DNA of 45,823 nucleotides from Clostridium sp. CAG:492. GTDB taxonomy: Bacteria > Bacillota > Clostridia > TANB77 > CAG-508. A program made the translations under genes and the position numbers. The DNA is taken from NCBI GenBank assembly GCA_000434335.1, contig FR878273.1, positions 1-45,823 on the forward strand, in the 5' to 3' direction. Positions 1 through 8,553 of this stretch are shown piece by piece (the first letter of the stretch is position 1; the number at the start of each line of letters is the position of its first letter). The notes beneath the pieces were generated by a model that saw only the letters and a list, made by a program, of their open reading frames with translations, searched no databases and was not told the DNA's origin.

Positions 1-130
1 TTTACACTTAGAATTTTAAACTTTTTGAATAAAACTTTTTTGAATCTTGCCAAATTTCCATGCTCATTATTAATATCATCATTTGGGTGTTTCGTCAATA
101 GTTTCTTAAATAATAGTTAATATAAATATA

Positions 131-164
131 AAAAATTCACAATATTCTAAAACTGTGAATTTTT
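131..164 (-). terminator. Rho-independent terminator after folD
   Basis: An 11-bp inverted repeat (131-141 with 154-164) forms a hairpin on the minus strand just past the folD stop codon and is followed by a T-rich run in the transcript direction. It ends the thyX-dxs-ylmH-folD transcript. The remaining bases 1-130 to the window edge hold no gene that I can support. Confidence 0.8.
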
Positions 165-185
165 ACTCTTTTCATTTTTTACTTT

Positions 186-1055
186 TTATGACAACTTTAA
201 TTTTTTTCTCCGTCCCAGATTTTTTGCTGCTTTTACTAAATTAGTCATTAGCATTGCTATTGTCATTGGACCTACTCCTCCTGGTACTGGTGTTATGTAT
301 GAAGCTTTTTTACTTACTGATTCAAAGTCTACATCTCCTACTAATTTGCCATCTTCTGTTCTATTTATACCAACATCTATTACAATTGCACCTTCTTTTA
401 CCATTGTATCTTTTATATACTTAGGTTTTCCAAGAGCTGCTACTAGAATATCTGCATTATTTGTTATTTGATGTATATTTTTTGTTCTTGAATGACATAT
501 TGTTACAGTAGCATTTTTTGCTAACAAACATTGTGCTAGTGGTTTTCCTACTATATTGCTTCTTCCAACAACTACAGCATTTTTCCCTTCAATTTCAATA
601 CCATATTCTTCTAACATTTTCATAACCCCAAAAGGTGTACATGATATAAAGCAATCTTCTCCAATTACTAATTTACCAACATTTACAGGATTAAATCCAT
701 CCACATCTTTTCTATAATCAATTCTATTAAAAGCTTTATTTATATCCAAGTGTTTTGGAATAGGGCTTTGCAATAAAATACCGTGAATATCATCTCTAGC
801 ATTCAATTCGTCAATCAAACTCAAAAGTTCGTCCATTGTAATATCAGAATTTCTTAAAAATTCCTCATACTCAATGCCGATCTCCTCACATGCTTTACTT
901 TTATTTTTAACATATACTTTAGAAGCCTTATCATCGCCAACCATAATAACAGCAAGTTTAGGAATAATTCCCTTCTTTTTAAGTTTTGCAACATCATCCT
1001 TAAGACCTTCTCTAATCTTTTTAGCTAAACTCTTTCCATCAATAACTATTGCCAT
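186..1055 (-). CDS. folD: Bifunctional methylene-THF dehydrogenase / methenyl-THF cyclohydrolase FolD
   Basis: Cytosolic enzyme that interconverts 5,10-methylene-, 5,10-methenyl- and 10-formyl-tetrahydrofolate with NADP(H), feeding purine and formyl-Met synthesis. The protein is 289 residues, the usual length. Visible family signatures are Y48 and K52 in YVKNKSK (catalytic pair), DVDGFNP at 117-123, the Rossmann motif GRSNIVGKP at 164-172, and PVPGGVGPMT at 256-265. The family's PCTP reads SCTP here, a mild deviation. The ATG at 1055 is chosen because AAGGGAG lies 8 nt upstream; an in-frame TTG six codons earlier has no ribosome binding site. It is the last gene of the thyX-dxs-ylmH-folD group and is followed by a terminator. 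Function is secure from the motifs. Confidence 0.96.
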   Translation of the reverse strand: MAIVIDGKSLAKKIREGLKDDVAKLKKKGIIPKLAVIMVGDDKASKVYVKNKSKACEEIGIEYEEFLRNSDITMDELLSLIDELNARDDIHGILLQSPIPKHLDINKAFNRIDYRKDVDGFNPVNVGKLVIGEDCFISCTPFGVMKMLEEYGIEIEGKNAVVVGRSNIVGKPLAQCLLAKNATVTICHSRTKNIHQITNNADILVAALGKPKYIKDTMVKEGAIVIDVGINRTEDGKLVGDVDFESVSKKASYITPVPGGVGPMTIAMLMTNLVKAAKNLGRRKKLKLS

Positions 1056-1165
1056 ATTCAATTCTCCCTTCAAAAATACTATTTTTCATATAGTTTCTAA
1101 ATTTTCAAATTAAAACTAAAAAAATCAGCTTTAATATTTATGTTAATTTATATCTTTGTATATTC

Positions 1166-1975
1166 TTAAGCAAATTTTTTCACAAAAATCACATAGTTAC
1201 CTTTTTTAGTACTACCAGCAATTTCATCAATAATAAACTTGCCTTTTCCTCTAATAGTTATAATATCTTTTTCTTTAATCAACTTAGTTGCCTTGCTCTC
1301 AAGCTCATAATTAACCAAAACTCGCTCTTGTTCCAAAATATCAATAGCTTTACTTCTAGATGTTTTTGCCAAGTCAGCAATAATATTATCTAAACGAAGC
1401 GATGAGGCAACAATCTTAATGTCTATAAACTTTTTTTCAACAGATTTTATTTCATTCAATTTAATAAGGCAAACATCACATCCGCAAAATCTATTTAGAG
1501 ATTTTATGTTTGTATAAATAAATTTTTCAAGCTCCTTTTTTACAATAATATCAGCACCATCATCATATGCAATTATGTCACCAATTTTAGTTCTACTAAT
1601 TCCAAGTTTTATTAGTCCTCCTAAATACACTCTATGATTAAATTTTCCAATATCTTCCTTACTTAATTTAATTCTAAAAACAGAAAATACAGTATCATAT
1701 TTAAAATTATTTTGTTCAAAAATTATCTTCATTTTTTCTGGATATATAACAACTGTTTTTCTATCTAAATTATCAATGCCACCAGAAAAAACATAATTTT
1801 CAAATTTAATTATATTAAGAACATTTTTTAAAATATTCTGTTCGTGTCCGTTTAAAAAATCTGTAGTCTCAATTTTATTACTTTTATTAACCATTTCAAT
1901 TTTATCAAATAATTTAGAGATTAATAATTTTTCTTCTGAATTTCTATATTTTTCTAAAATTAAATGTTTATCCAT
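1166..1975 (-). CDS. ylmH: YlmH-family S4-domain RNA-binding protein
   Basis: A 269-residue protein with an N-terminal RNA-binding region containing the YlmH-like stretch GGIDNLDRKTVVIYPE (65-80), and a C-terminal S4 domain at about 193-250. In Bacillus the family (RqcP2) binds stalled 50S subunits in ribosome quality control; it is often coded in division-gene clusters. Here it instead follows dxs, with the start codon inside the last codons of dxs (ATGGATAA), implying translational coupling. The second ATG at 1975 is preferred over the one at 1987 because GAGG sits 7 nt before it. TlyA-type rRNA methylases also carry an S4 domain and often follow dxs, but those have S4 at the N-terminus plus a methylase domain, which is absent here. 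Confidence 0.85.
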   Translation of the reverse strand: MDKHLILEKYRNSEEKLLISKLFDKIEMVNKSNKIETTDFLNGHEQNILKNVLNIIKFENYVFSGGIDNLDRKTVVIYPEKMKIIFEQNNFKYDTVFSVFRIKLSKEDIGKFNHRVYLGGLIKLGISRTKIGDIIAYDDGADIIVKKELEKFIYTNIKSLNRFCGCDVCLIKLNEIKSVEKKFIDIKIVASSLRLDNIIADLAKTSRSKAIDILEQERVLVNYELESKATKLIKEKDIITIRGKGKFIIDEIAGSTKKGNYVIFVKKFA

Positions 1976-3857
1976 GTAATACCTCATTTACAATATTTTC
2001 GTTTTTTACCCAGGAAGCAACAATACTATTGCAATCTAAACCATTAATTTGCTCAAGCTCTTGAACACTACCTTGTTTTACAAACTCATCATCATATCCG
2101 CAATTTTTTATATTTACATCTATAATACCATTTTTCGCAATTAATTCATTTACTGTAGTTGCTAATCCACCTTTTATAAAACCATCTTCTATTGTTATAA
2201 CATTTTTTGTTTTTTCTATTGATTCTATTATTTTATTTTCATCAAATGGTTTTAAAAATCGAGCATTAATAATTTCAGCATCAACTCCAATTTTTGAAAA
2301 TTCATCTGCAACCTCTGCTGCCTTTTCAACCATTTTTCCAATAGCAATTATTGTTACATCTGAACCTTCTTTTAATAGCTCTGATTCTCCTAATACAATT
2401 TTTTCATTGCATTTAAACTTCACTTTTCCTTCTCCACCTCGTGGATATCTAATTAAAATTGGTCCATTAAAATTTACTGCGAAATCTATCATTTGTTCAA
2501 GCTCCTTAAAATCTTTTGGAGCCATAATTGTCATATTAGGCACAATTGAAAAAGATGCCATATCTAATAGTCCTTGATGTGTTTCACCATCATTTCCAAC
2601 AATTCCAGCTCTATCTGCACACATTATTACATGTAAGTTTTGCATACAAACATCATGAATTACCTGGTCATAAGCTCTTTGATAAAATGACGAATATATT
2701 GGAACAACTGGAATTAATCCACTTTTTGCCATTCCGGCAGCCATACCTATGGCGTGTTGCTCTGCAATTCCAACATCAAAAAATCTTTTTGGATATTTCT
2801 TTTTAAATTCTGATAATCCTGTTCCATCAGCCATAGCTGCTGTAATTGCTACAATTCTATTATCGTTTTTTGCAATTTCTACCAGTTTCTCTCCAAATAC
2901 TTTTGAATAATCTTTACTTTTTGCTTTTAAAACCTCACCTGTTTTTTTATCAAATGGTGCTGTTCCATGAAATTTTGATGGATTTTTTTCTGCAAGTTTA
3001 TATCCTTTTCCTTTTTTAGTAACAACATGTACTAAAACTGGTCCTTTACATTTTTTGCTTTGCTCTAAAATTTCTTCAACAGCCTCAATATCATTTCCAT
3101 CTACAGGTCCCAAATATGTATATCCTATATCTTCAAAATACATTTTAGATATGAAAATTTGCTTAATACTATTTTTTATTCTTGATGTTAATTTTACTAT
3201 TTTATTTCCAACTTTAGGAATATTCCCCATTCTAATTCTTACTTTTTCATTTGCTTTTGTATATACATTTTTTGTTCTCATTTTACCTAATAATAATGAA
3301 ATTCCCCCAACATTTTTTGATATACTCATTTCATTATCATTTAATACAACTATAATATTAGATTTACTTGCCCCAGCATCATTTAATGCCTCTTCAGCCA
3401 TTCCGCCAGTTAAAGCTCCATCTCCAATAACAGCAATGACCTTGTAATTTTCATTTAAAATATCTCTTGCTCTAGCCATACCTAATGCAGCAGAAATTGA
3501 TGTACTACTATGTCCTGTATTAAAACAATCATATTCTGATTCTGTTGTTTTAGGGAAACCTGAAATTCCATCAAGCCTTCTTAAGGTTTTCATTTGATTT
3601 TTTCTTCCAGTTAAAATTTTGTGTACATAGGTTTGATGACCTACATCCCAAATAATTTTATCTTTTGGAGTATCAAATATACTGTGCAATGCTATTGTTA
3701 GCTCTACTACTCCTAAATTTGAAGCCAAATGTCCACCATTTTTCGATACAACATCTATAATATATGACCTTATTTCTTCAGCTAGTTCTTTTTTATCTTC
3801 ATAATTTAATTTTTTTAAATCTTTTGGATTTGTGATGTTATTTAAAATGTCTTCCAT
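1968..3857 (-). CDS. dxs: 1-deoxy-D-xylulose-5-phosphate synthase
   Basis: First enzyme of the MEP isoprenoid pathway: thiamine-diphosphate-dependent condensation of pyruvate and glyceraldehyde 3-phosphate. The protein is 629 residues, the usual size. The ThDP/Mg site reads GDGALTGGMA at 145-154 with NDNEMSIS at 173-180. GGH at 41-43, DVGHQ at 71-75 and GHSS at 115-118 are typical of the family, and the pyrimidine-domain motif IAEQHAIGMAAGMA lies in the second half. AAGGA precedes the ATG. It sits 15 nt after the thyX-like gene and overlaps ylmH by 8 nt, so all are probably co-transcribed. No xseA/xseB/ispA neighbours are present, unlike the common clostridial dxs locus. Confidence 0.97.
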   Translation of the reverse strand: MEDILNNITNPKDLKKLNYEDKKELAEEIRSYIIDVVSKNGGHLASNLGVVELTIALHSIFDTPKDKIIWDVGHQTYVHKILTGRKNQMKTLRRLDGISGFPKTTESEYDCFNTGHSSTSISAALGMARARDILNENYKVIAVIGDGALTGGMAEEALNDAGASKSNIIVVLNDNEMSISKNVGGISLLLGKMRTKNVYTKANEKVRIRMGNIPKVGNKIVKLTSRIKNSIKQIFISKMYFEDIGYTYLGPVDGNDIEAVEEILEQSKKCKGPVLVHVVTKKGKGYKLAEKNPSKFHGTAPFDKKTGEVLKAKSKDYSKVFGEKLVEIAKNDNRIVAITAAMADGTGLSEFKKKYPKRFFDVGIAEQHAIGMAAGMAKSGLIPVVPIYSSFYQRAYDQVIHDVCMQNLHVIMCADRAGIVGNDGETHQGLLDMASFSIVPNMTIMAPKDFKELEQMIDFAVNFNGPILIRYPRGGEGKVKFKCNEKIVLGESELLKEGSDVTIIAIGKMVEKAAEVADEFSKIGVDAEIINARFLKPFDENKIIESIEKTKNVITIEDGFIKGGLATTVNELIAKNGIIDVNIKNCGYDDEFVKQGSVQELEQINGLDCNSIVASWVKNENIVNEVLHG

Positions 3858-3872
3858 AAAAAATTCCTTCTT

Positions 3873-5024
3873 TTAAATTTTTCTTGTTAATGCATTTTTT
3901 GCGCCCCACATACATACATTTGTACATTTGAATCCAGGATATGTACATCTTGCTCCTTTTGCATATGGTAATAAATAATTATAAATTTCTTCGTTTGTTT
4001 CTTTAGTATTTTCTATATATTTATTTAAAATTTCATAAGTTTGTTTCATTATTTCTAGTTGAGCACAACCACAAACTCTTTCTTTACATTTTAAAATAAA
4101 ATTTTCTGCTGTTCCTCTTTCATTTATTTGAATAAGCATTCCTTGTGGATATAAGTCTGCTAAACTGTTCATATCTTCAAGCCACATCTTTTTTAGCTCT
4201 TCATTATTTTCAATAATTTCTGGTATATAAAATTTTACTTCGTCTAAAAGTCTTATTTTATATTGTAGTGTTCTATGTCTTTGAGCTTGTGCAAACTCTG
4301 CGAAAGTACCTTCATATGTTGTGCAATAGTTTTCTCCAAATTCTTCCTTACGACTTTTTCTTTCATCGAATAATGATATTTTACGCATTTTTGCATCTGA
4401 ATTTAGCTCTGGGATTATTAAATCTGAAATGCAGTCTAAAAATTCTTTCATATATGGTTTTAATTTTTTATTAAATTTGTTATCATCTTCATTTTTTATG
4501 TAGTCTTCAAACCAATGTGCAATATAGTTTAATTGTCTTAAACTTACTGTATATTCCATTGTTGTAGCTGGAGTAAAAATACTAATTAAATATCTAGCAT
4601 TTTCTTGTGCTAATTTTTTTACCTTTTTTTCTTCTATTTGAGGATATACTTTTGAAATCTCTTTTTTGTAGATTTCTATCCATTTTTCATATACATTTTT
4701 TTCTTGCTCTGAAGGTTGCATTTTTGTGTATCTTGCTGATTTTTCTGATGTTGTATACATACCTTCATTGTTTAATATCATTGCCAAAATTTTAGGAATT
4801 CCTTCTAATGCTAAATTATATGAAGTATGGTCAAATACACTGTGATGACCAGAATTTAAAGTCATGTTTGCTCTTCTTATTGTTTTTTCTTCTGGTTCAG
4901 AAAATAAAGCCTCTATATCATCTGGCATATAACATATCCCCGCCGACTTTCCTCCAAACTTTAATGCTTCATCCTTTGTTAATTTATATCCAGGATTTGT
5001 TGATGCTAATATAGAAACTTTCAT
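3873..5024 (-). CDS. Divergent tandem ThyX-like (FAD-dependent thymidylate synthase family) protein
   Basis: A 383-residue protein, well above the 210-250 residues of ordinary ThyX. Two ThyX-like halves can be read. In the first, SGHHSVFDH (58-66), ALEGIPKI and SARYTK (96-101) align with the canonical pattern, but the RHR dUMP/FAD motif is missing. In the second, QRHRTLQ (248-254) keeps RHR but lacks the following Ser, and CKERVCGCAQLE (313-324) matches the AQWEIR region. Extra cysteines are at 360, 367 and 371. ThyX makes dTMP from dUMP with methylene-THF and FADH2; whether this copy still does cannot be told from sequence. The ATG at 5024 has GGAGG 8 nt upstream; an in-frame ATG at 5039 lies within that site and is rejected. 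It heads the group that ends with folD, a sensible partner for folate chemistry. Confidence 0.75.
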   Translation of the reverse strand: MKVSILASTNPGYKLTKDEALKFGGKSAGICYMPDDIEALFSEPEEKTIRRANMTLNSGHHSVFDHTSYNLALEGIPKILAMILNNEGMYTTSEKSARYTKMQPSEQEKNVYEKWIEIYKKEISKVYPQIEEKKVKKLAQENARYLISIFTPATTMEYTVSLRQLNYIAHWFEDYIKNEDDNKFNKKLKPYMKEFLDCISDLIIPELNSDAKMRKISLFDERKSRKEEFGENYCTTYEGTFAEFAQAQRHRTLQYKIRLLDEVKFYIPEIIENNEELKKMWLEDMNSLADLYPQGMLIQINERGTAENFILKCKERVCGCAQLEIMKQTYEILNKYIENTKETNEEIYNYLLPYAKGARCTYPGFKCTNVCMWGAKNALTRKI

Positions 5025-5193
5025 ATTTACTACCTCCATTTATTGTATTTTATTACTTTTTTTTTTTAACATTTATATCCTATCATACTGCATTGCAAAA
5101 ATAAATATTTTTCTGAATATTTTTTTCTTTTCTATTGCCATATATTTTTAAAGCTTTACTATATCCATTCTTTTATGTTTATAAAAAAATAAA

Positions 5194-5216
5194 AAACCTT
5201 GCTCTATGCAAAGTTT
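5194..5216 (-). terminator. Rho-independent terminator after the VTT-family gene
   Basis: A 9-bp stem (5194-5202 with 5208-5216, one G-U pair) with a 5-nt loop is followed on the minus strand by TTTTTTATTTTTTT. It lies directly after the stop codon of the VTT-domain gene and separates it from the thyX-like gene. Confidence 0.85.
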
Positions 5217-5218
5217 CT

Positions 5219-5932
5219 TTATTTTATCACCTTTATTGCTTCTTTTGTAACTTTATTTTTATCAAATTTATTTACAAGCCAAATTATTAAACCAGCTAAA
5301 ATAAATGTTGCTACATAAACCATCACTATTATTTTTACATTACCATCCATTATTTTTGATCCAACTATTGTTGATGATATTACTGATGGAAATCTTGCAA
5401 ATGTTGATATTAATATGAACCTCCACGGTTTGATTGGTAATAATCCTCCTAAATATACTAGTAAATCTTTTGGTGTTCCTGGTATTAAAAATAAAATCAT
5501 CATTACTAATTCTATATTTTTTGAATCCTTAAAAAATTTACTGTTTTCAATTTTTTCAATTTTTTCTTTTTTAAAGAATTGCTCTATGTATGATTTTCCG
5601 TATTTTCTTACTAAATAGAAAATTAATGTTGTTGTGATAAATACTGTTGCTAGTATAAATATAGTCCCTCCAACAGTTCCATAACACATTCCTACTAATA
5701 CTTCTAATGGTTCACCTGGAAGTACTACTAATAAAATTTGTGCAAACTGTAATGCTAATAGTACGCAGAATTTTCCTATACCCATTCCATCTAATTTTTG
5801 CTGAAATTTTATTCTTCCTTCTGGAGTTGTTATTCCTTTCATTGTTGGTAACAAGTATATTATTAATCCAACAAATAAAACTACTGATAATATTGTAAAT
5901 GTTATTTTCAAAATTTTCTTTTTATTTTTCAT
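5219..5932 (-). CDS. TVP38/TMEM64 (VTT/DedA-like) integral membrane protein
   Basis: A 237-residue polytopic membrane protein with a basic N-terminus, a first helix at about 8-29, and several further hydrophobic segments. The VTT/SNARE-associated domain shows in LPGEPLEVLVG followed by a Gly-rich turn, and in LIPGTPKDLLVYLGG, the paired re-entrant-loop prolines of the DedA/VTT superfamily. Members of this superfamily are implicated in lipid scrambling or flippase activity; the substrate is not evident here. AGAAGG precedes the ATG. It has its own terminator and is divergent from a 35-residue membrane peptide; both read from one palindromic promoter region at 5990-6039, which suggests shared control. 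Confidence 0.85.
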   Translation of the reverse strand: MKNKKKILKITFTILSVVLFVGLIIYLLPTMKGITTPEGRIKFQQKLDGMGIGKFCVLLALQFAQILLVVLPGEPLEVLVGMCYGTVGGTIFILATVFITTTLIFYLVRKYGKSYIEQFFKKEKIEKIENSKFFKDSKNIELVMMILFLIPGTPKDLLVYLGGLLPIKPWRFILISTFARFPSVISSTIVGSKIMDGNVKIIVMVYVATFILAGLIIWLVNKFDKNKVTKEAIKVIK

Positions 5933-5989
5933 ATATTACTACCTTCTTGTCTATTTATAAATAATTTAAATAATTTTATTACCTTTATA

Positions 5990-6039
5990 ATTATAACATA
6001 AAAAAATAAATTTACAATTGTATTTTTTTATGTTATAAT
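5990..6039. promoter_or_regulatory. Symmetric divergent promoter pair in a 19-bp inverted repeat
   Basis: A perfect 19-bp inverted repeat (5990-6008 and 6021-6039) flanks a 12-nt centre. The plus strand reads -35 TTTACA (6011-6016), 17 nt, -10 TATAAT (6034-6039). The minus strand reads -35 TTGTAA (6017-6012), 16 nt, -10 TATAAT (5995-5990). The two -35 boxes overlap almost completely, so two polymerases could not bind at once. The plus promoter serves the small peptide gene at 6073 and the minus promoter serves the VTT-family gene. Confidence 0.8.
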
Positions 6040-6072
6040 ATTTACATAAACTTTTAAAGGAGGTTTAAAAAA

Positions 6073-6180
6073 ATGATTTGGGCAATTATTATAATTGCAA
6101 TAATTATTTTCTTTGATTTGTTTGCTTTTGCAGCTTGCAAAGCTGCAGCATTCGCTGATGACTTTTTCAATAGTAGATAA
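6073..6180 (+). CDS. 35-residue single-span membrane peptide
   Basis: A 35-codon reading frame with an excellent ribosome binding site (AAAGGAGG, 9 nt before ATG) and a consensus promoter 34 nt further upstream. The peptide has one hydrophobic helix (about residues 2-21, starting MIWAIIIIAIIIFF), then a short Ala-rich amphipathic tail containing CKAAAFADDFF. I do not recognise the family. The expression signals make it more than a chance frame. It is transcribed divergently from the VTT-family membrane protein. It might be a small membrane-protein partner or a regulatory peptide; a type I toxin is possible, but no antisense RNA gene was recognised. Confidence 0.7.
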   Translation: MIWAIIIIAIIIFFDLFAFAACKAAAFADDFFNSR

Positions 6181-6210
6181 GTTATCAACGCACAAATCAG
6201 CACTGAAAAA

Positions 6211-6243
6211 AACGCCGCACGTTTTTTATAATCGTGTGGCGTT
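6211..6243 (-). terminator. Rho-independent terminator between the ATPase gene and the small peptide gene
   Basis: An 11-bp stem (6211-6221 with 6233-6243, one G-T wobble) with an 11-nt loop. On the minus strand it is followed by TTTTTTT, giving a strong terminator 5 nt after the stop codon of the metal ATPase gene. It may also stop plus-strand transcripts from the small peptide gene, though the plus-side T run is poor. Confidence 0.85.
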
Positions 6244-6247
6244 CTCC

Positions 6248-8542
6248 TTATTTTAATATTCGTAATGTATTCAAAATTGTAATTAATGTTACACCTACAT
6301 CAGCAAAAACTGCTTGCCACATTCCTGCTATTCCAATTGTACTTAATACCAATATTACTATTTTAGTAGCTATTGCAAATATTAAATTTTCTTTAATTAT
6401 TTTACTTGTATTTTTTGAAATTTCAATTGCTTCATTTATTTTATCTATTGAATCAGTCATAATAACCACATCCGATGCTTCTATAGCTGAATTTGCTCCA
6501 ACTCCTCCCATAGATATACCTACATCTGCTAATGCAAGCACTGGAGAATCATTTATTCCATCTCCAACAAATGCAACTTTACCATCTGTATTTTTATATT
6601 TCTTTAATATTTTTTCTAATGCATTATATTTATCAGCTGGTAACATTTCTGCTTCTACATTTTTTACTTCAAGTTCATCTGCAATTTTATTTGCAATTCT
6701 TCTGTTATCACCTGTAAATATTCTAACTTTTATGTCTCGATCTTTTAATTTATCTAGAGCATCTTTTGTTCCTTCTTTTATTGTATCAGCTAAATTAATA
6801 GCACCAATAACAGTTTCATTTATTTTTAAGAATATTTTTGTCCCTTCTGTTTTATCTTTATCATAATCTACAAGCTCTTTATTTCCAACTAATATAGTAT
6901 TTCCTTCAAATTTATAACTTAAACCTCTTCCAGAAATTTCTTTAAAATCTTCTACTTTTTGTTTATCAAAATCAATATTAGTTAGTTTTAAAATTGACTG
7001 TGCTATTGGGTGATTTGAAAAACTTTCTCCCATTACAATATATCTTAACACATCTTGCTCTGTATAATTTTTATCATAAACATCAATTTTTCTTATTTCA
7101 AATTTTCCTTTAGTAAGTGTTCCTGTTTTATCAAAAGCTATTTCTTTTATATTTTTTAATGCATCTAAGTAATCACTACCTTTTATTAATATTCCGGATT
7201 TAGAAGATTTTCCAATTCCTGAAAAATAACTAAGTGGTACTGATATTGCAATTGCACAAGGACATGATATTACTAAGAATATTAATGCTCTATAAATACT
7301 TTCACTATATGTTACCCCTTTATTTATTAAAGGTAAAAATACTGCAACTAATACTGCTAATATCAACACAATTGGTGTATAGATTTTTGAAGCTTTATTT
7401 ACAAAAGTCTCTGTTTTTGCTTTTTTATCTGTAGCATTTTCAACAAGTTCTAAAATTTTATTTACTGTACTATCTTCATAATCCTTAGTAACTCTAACTT
7501 CTAACAAACCTTGTTCATTTATACTTCCAGATAATACATTATCACCTTCGCGTACATGACATAATAAGCTTTCTCCTGTTAATGAAGATGTATCTAATGA
7601 TGCACTCCCCCTTGTGACAATTCCATCAATTGGAACTTTTTCACCTTGTTTAATAATTATTGTATCTCCTATTTTTACTTCTTCTGGAGAAACTTGTTTA
7701 CATTCTTTTTCTGTTATTTTTACATTTGCATATTCTGGTCTTATATCCATTAATTCAGATATTGATTTACGAGTTTTATTAACAGCTTTACTTTCTAGTA
7801 TTTTACCAATTTCATATAAAGTAATAACCATTAACCCTTCCATTTTTTGACCAACTAAAAATGCACCAACTACTGACACTGTAATTAATAAACTTTCATT
7901 TATTTTTTTACTTGATATTAATAATTTTATTGCATTTTTTACTGTTCTATATAACAAAATTAAATAACCAACTATAAGTATAGCTGTTCTTAAACCTTCT
8001 TGTAATGGTGCATAAATTCCTATTAATGCAATTGCTAAACCTACAATTAATCTTATTATTTCTGGAAGTACGCTTTGCTTTTTCATTTTTTTACTTTTTG
8101 ATTTTTTATTTTCAATTAAAGTAACTTCTGGCTCTATGCTTTGAATTATCTTTTCAACCTCTTCTTTAGATAAATTACTTGTTTCATATACCAATTTTAA
8201 TGTATTAAAATTAACTGTTACATTTTTTAAACCTTCATTTTTTGAGAGCTCTTGTTGTATTTTATTTGCGCAATCTGCACAATCTAAATCTTTTAATATA
8301 AATTCGTATTTTTTTACAACACCTTTTTCATTTACTTCTGTTAAAGTAACTTCTGGCTCTACACTTTGTACTATTTTTTCAACATCTTCTTTTGTTAAAA
8401 TATCTGTTTCATACACCAATTTTAATGTATTAAAATTAACTGTTACATTTTTTAAACCTTCATTTTTTGAGAGCTCTTGTTGTATTTTATTTGCGCAATC
8501 TGCACAATCTAAATCTTTTAATAAATATACATATTTTTTCAT
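6248..8542 (-). CDS. P1B-type heavy-metal (Zn/Cd/Pb) translocating ATPase with two HMA domains
   Basis: A 764-residue membrane pump that exports soft metals using ATP. Two N-terminal HMA metal-binding domains carry identical DCADC motifs at 12-16 and 87-91. The core shows TGES (322-325, actuator), CPC at 427-429 in a transmembrane helix, DKTGT at 471-475 (phosphorylated Asp), and GDGIND in the hinge. CPC plus DCxxC-type HMA places it near CadA/ZntA (P1B-2, Zn/Cd/Pb) rather than copper pumps (CxxC with CPC or CPH). The two HMA copies share a 109-bp identical stretch at DNA level, an evidently recent duplication. The ATG at 8542 is chosen over 8548 because AAGGGGG lies 6 nt ahead. It follows an ArsR gene by 11 nt, so metal-inducible expression is expected. 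Confidence 0.95.
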   Translation of the reverse strand: MKKYVYLLKDLDCADCANKIQQELSKNEGLKNVTVNFNTLKLVYETDILTKEDVEKIVQSVEPEVTLTEVNEKGVVKKYEFILKDLDCADCANKIQQELSKNEGLKNVTVNFNTLKLVYETSNLSKEEVEKIIQSIEPEVTLIENKKSKSKKMKKQSVLPEIIRLIVGLAIALIGIYAPLQEGLRTAILIVGYLILLYRTVKNAIKLLISSKKINESLLITVSVVGAFLVGQKMEGLMVITLYEIGKILESKAVNKTRKSISELMDIRPEYANVKITEKECKQVSPEEVKIGDTIIIKQGEKVPIDGIVTRGSASLDTSSLTGESLLCHVREGDNVLSGSINEQGLLEVRVTKDYEDSTVNKILELVENATDKKAKTETFVNKASKIYTPIVLILAVLVAVFLPLINKGVTYSESIYRALIFLVISCPCAIAISVPLSYFSGIGKSSKSGILIKGSDYLDALKNIKEIAFDKTGTLTKGKFEIRKIDVYDKNYTEQDVLRYIVMGESFSNHPIAQSILKLTNIDFDKQKVEDFKEISGRGLSYKFEGNTILVGNKELVDYDKDKTEGTKIFLKINETVIGAINLADTIKEGTKDALDKLKDRDIKVRIFTGDNRRIANKIADELEVKNVEAEMLPADKYNALEKILKKYKNTDGKVAFVGDGINDSPVLALADVGISMGGVGANSAIEASDVVIMTDSIDKINEAIEISKNTSKIIKENLIFAIATKIVILVLSTIGIAGMWQAVFADVGVTLITILNTLRILK
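8190..8523. repeat. Direct repeat encoding duplicated HMA domain
   Basis: Positions 8190-8298 and 8415-8523 are identical over 109 bp with a 225-bp (75-codon) period. They encode the same 38-residue core of the HMA fold twice in the ATPase. Sequence between and around them is similar but diverged. This is an intragenic tandem duplication in frame. Confidence 0.9.
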
Positions 8543-8553
8543 TTGCATCCCCC

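Noticed and set aside
1..120. Open frames on both strands running to the window edge (about 33-40 codons)
   Set aside because: No start codon with a ribosome site on the minus frame, no recognisable protein, and the plus frame is a chance mirror of it. More sequence to the left would decide.
1166..1975. TlyA-type haemolysin/rRNA methylase next to dxs
   Set aside because: The S4 domain is C-terminal and no methylase domain is present, so YlmH is the better call.
6234..6866. A 210-codon plus-strand frame inside the metal ATPase gene
   Set aside because: Antisense to the hinge and ATP-binding part of a clear P-type ATPase; no own signals.
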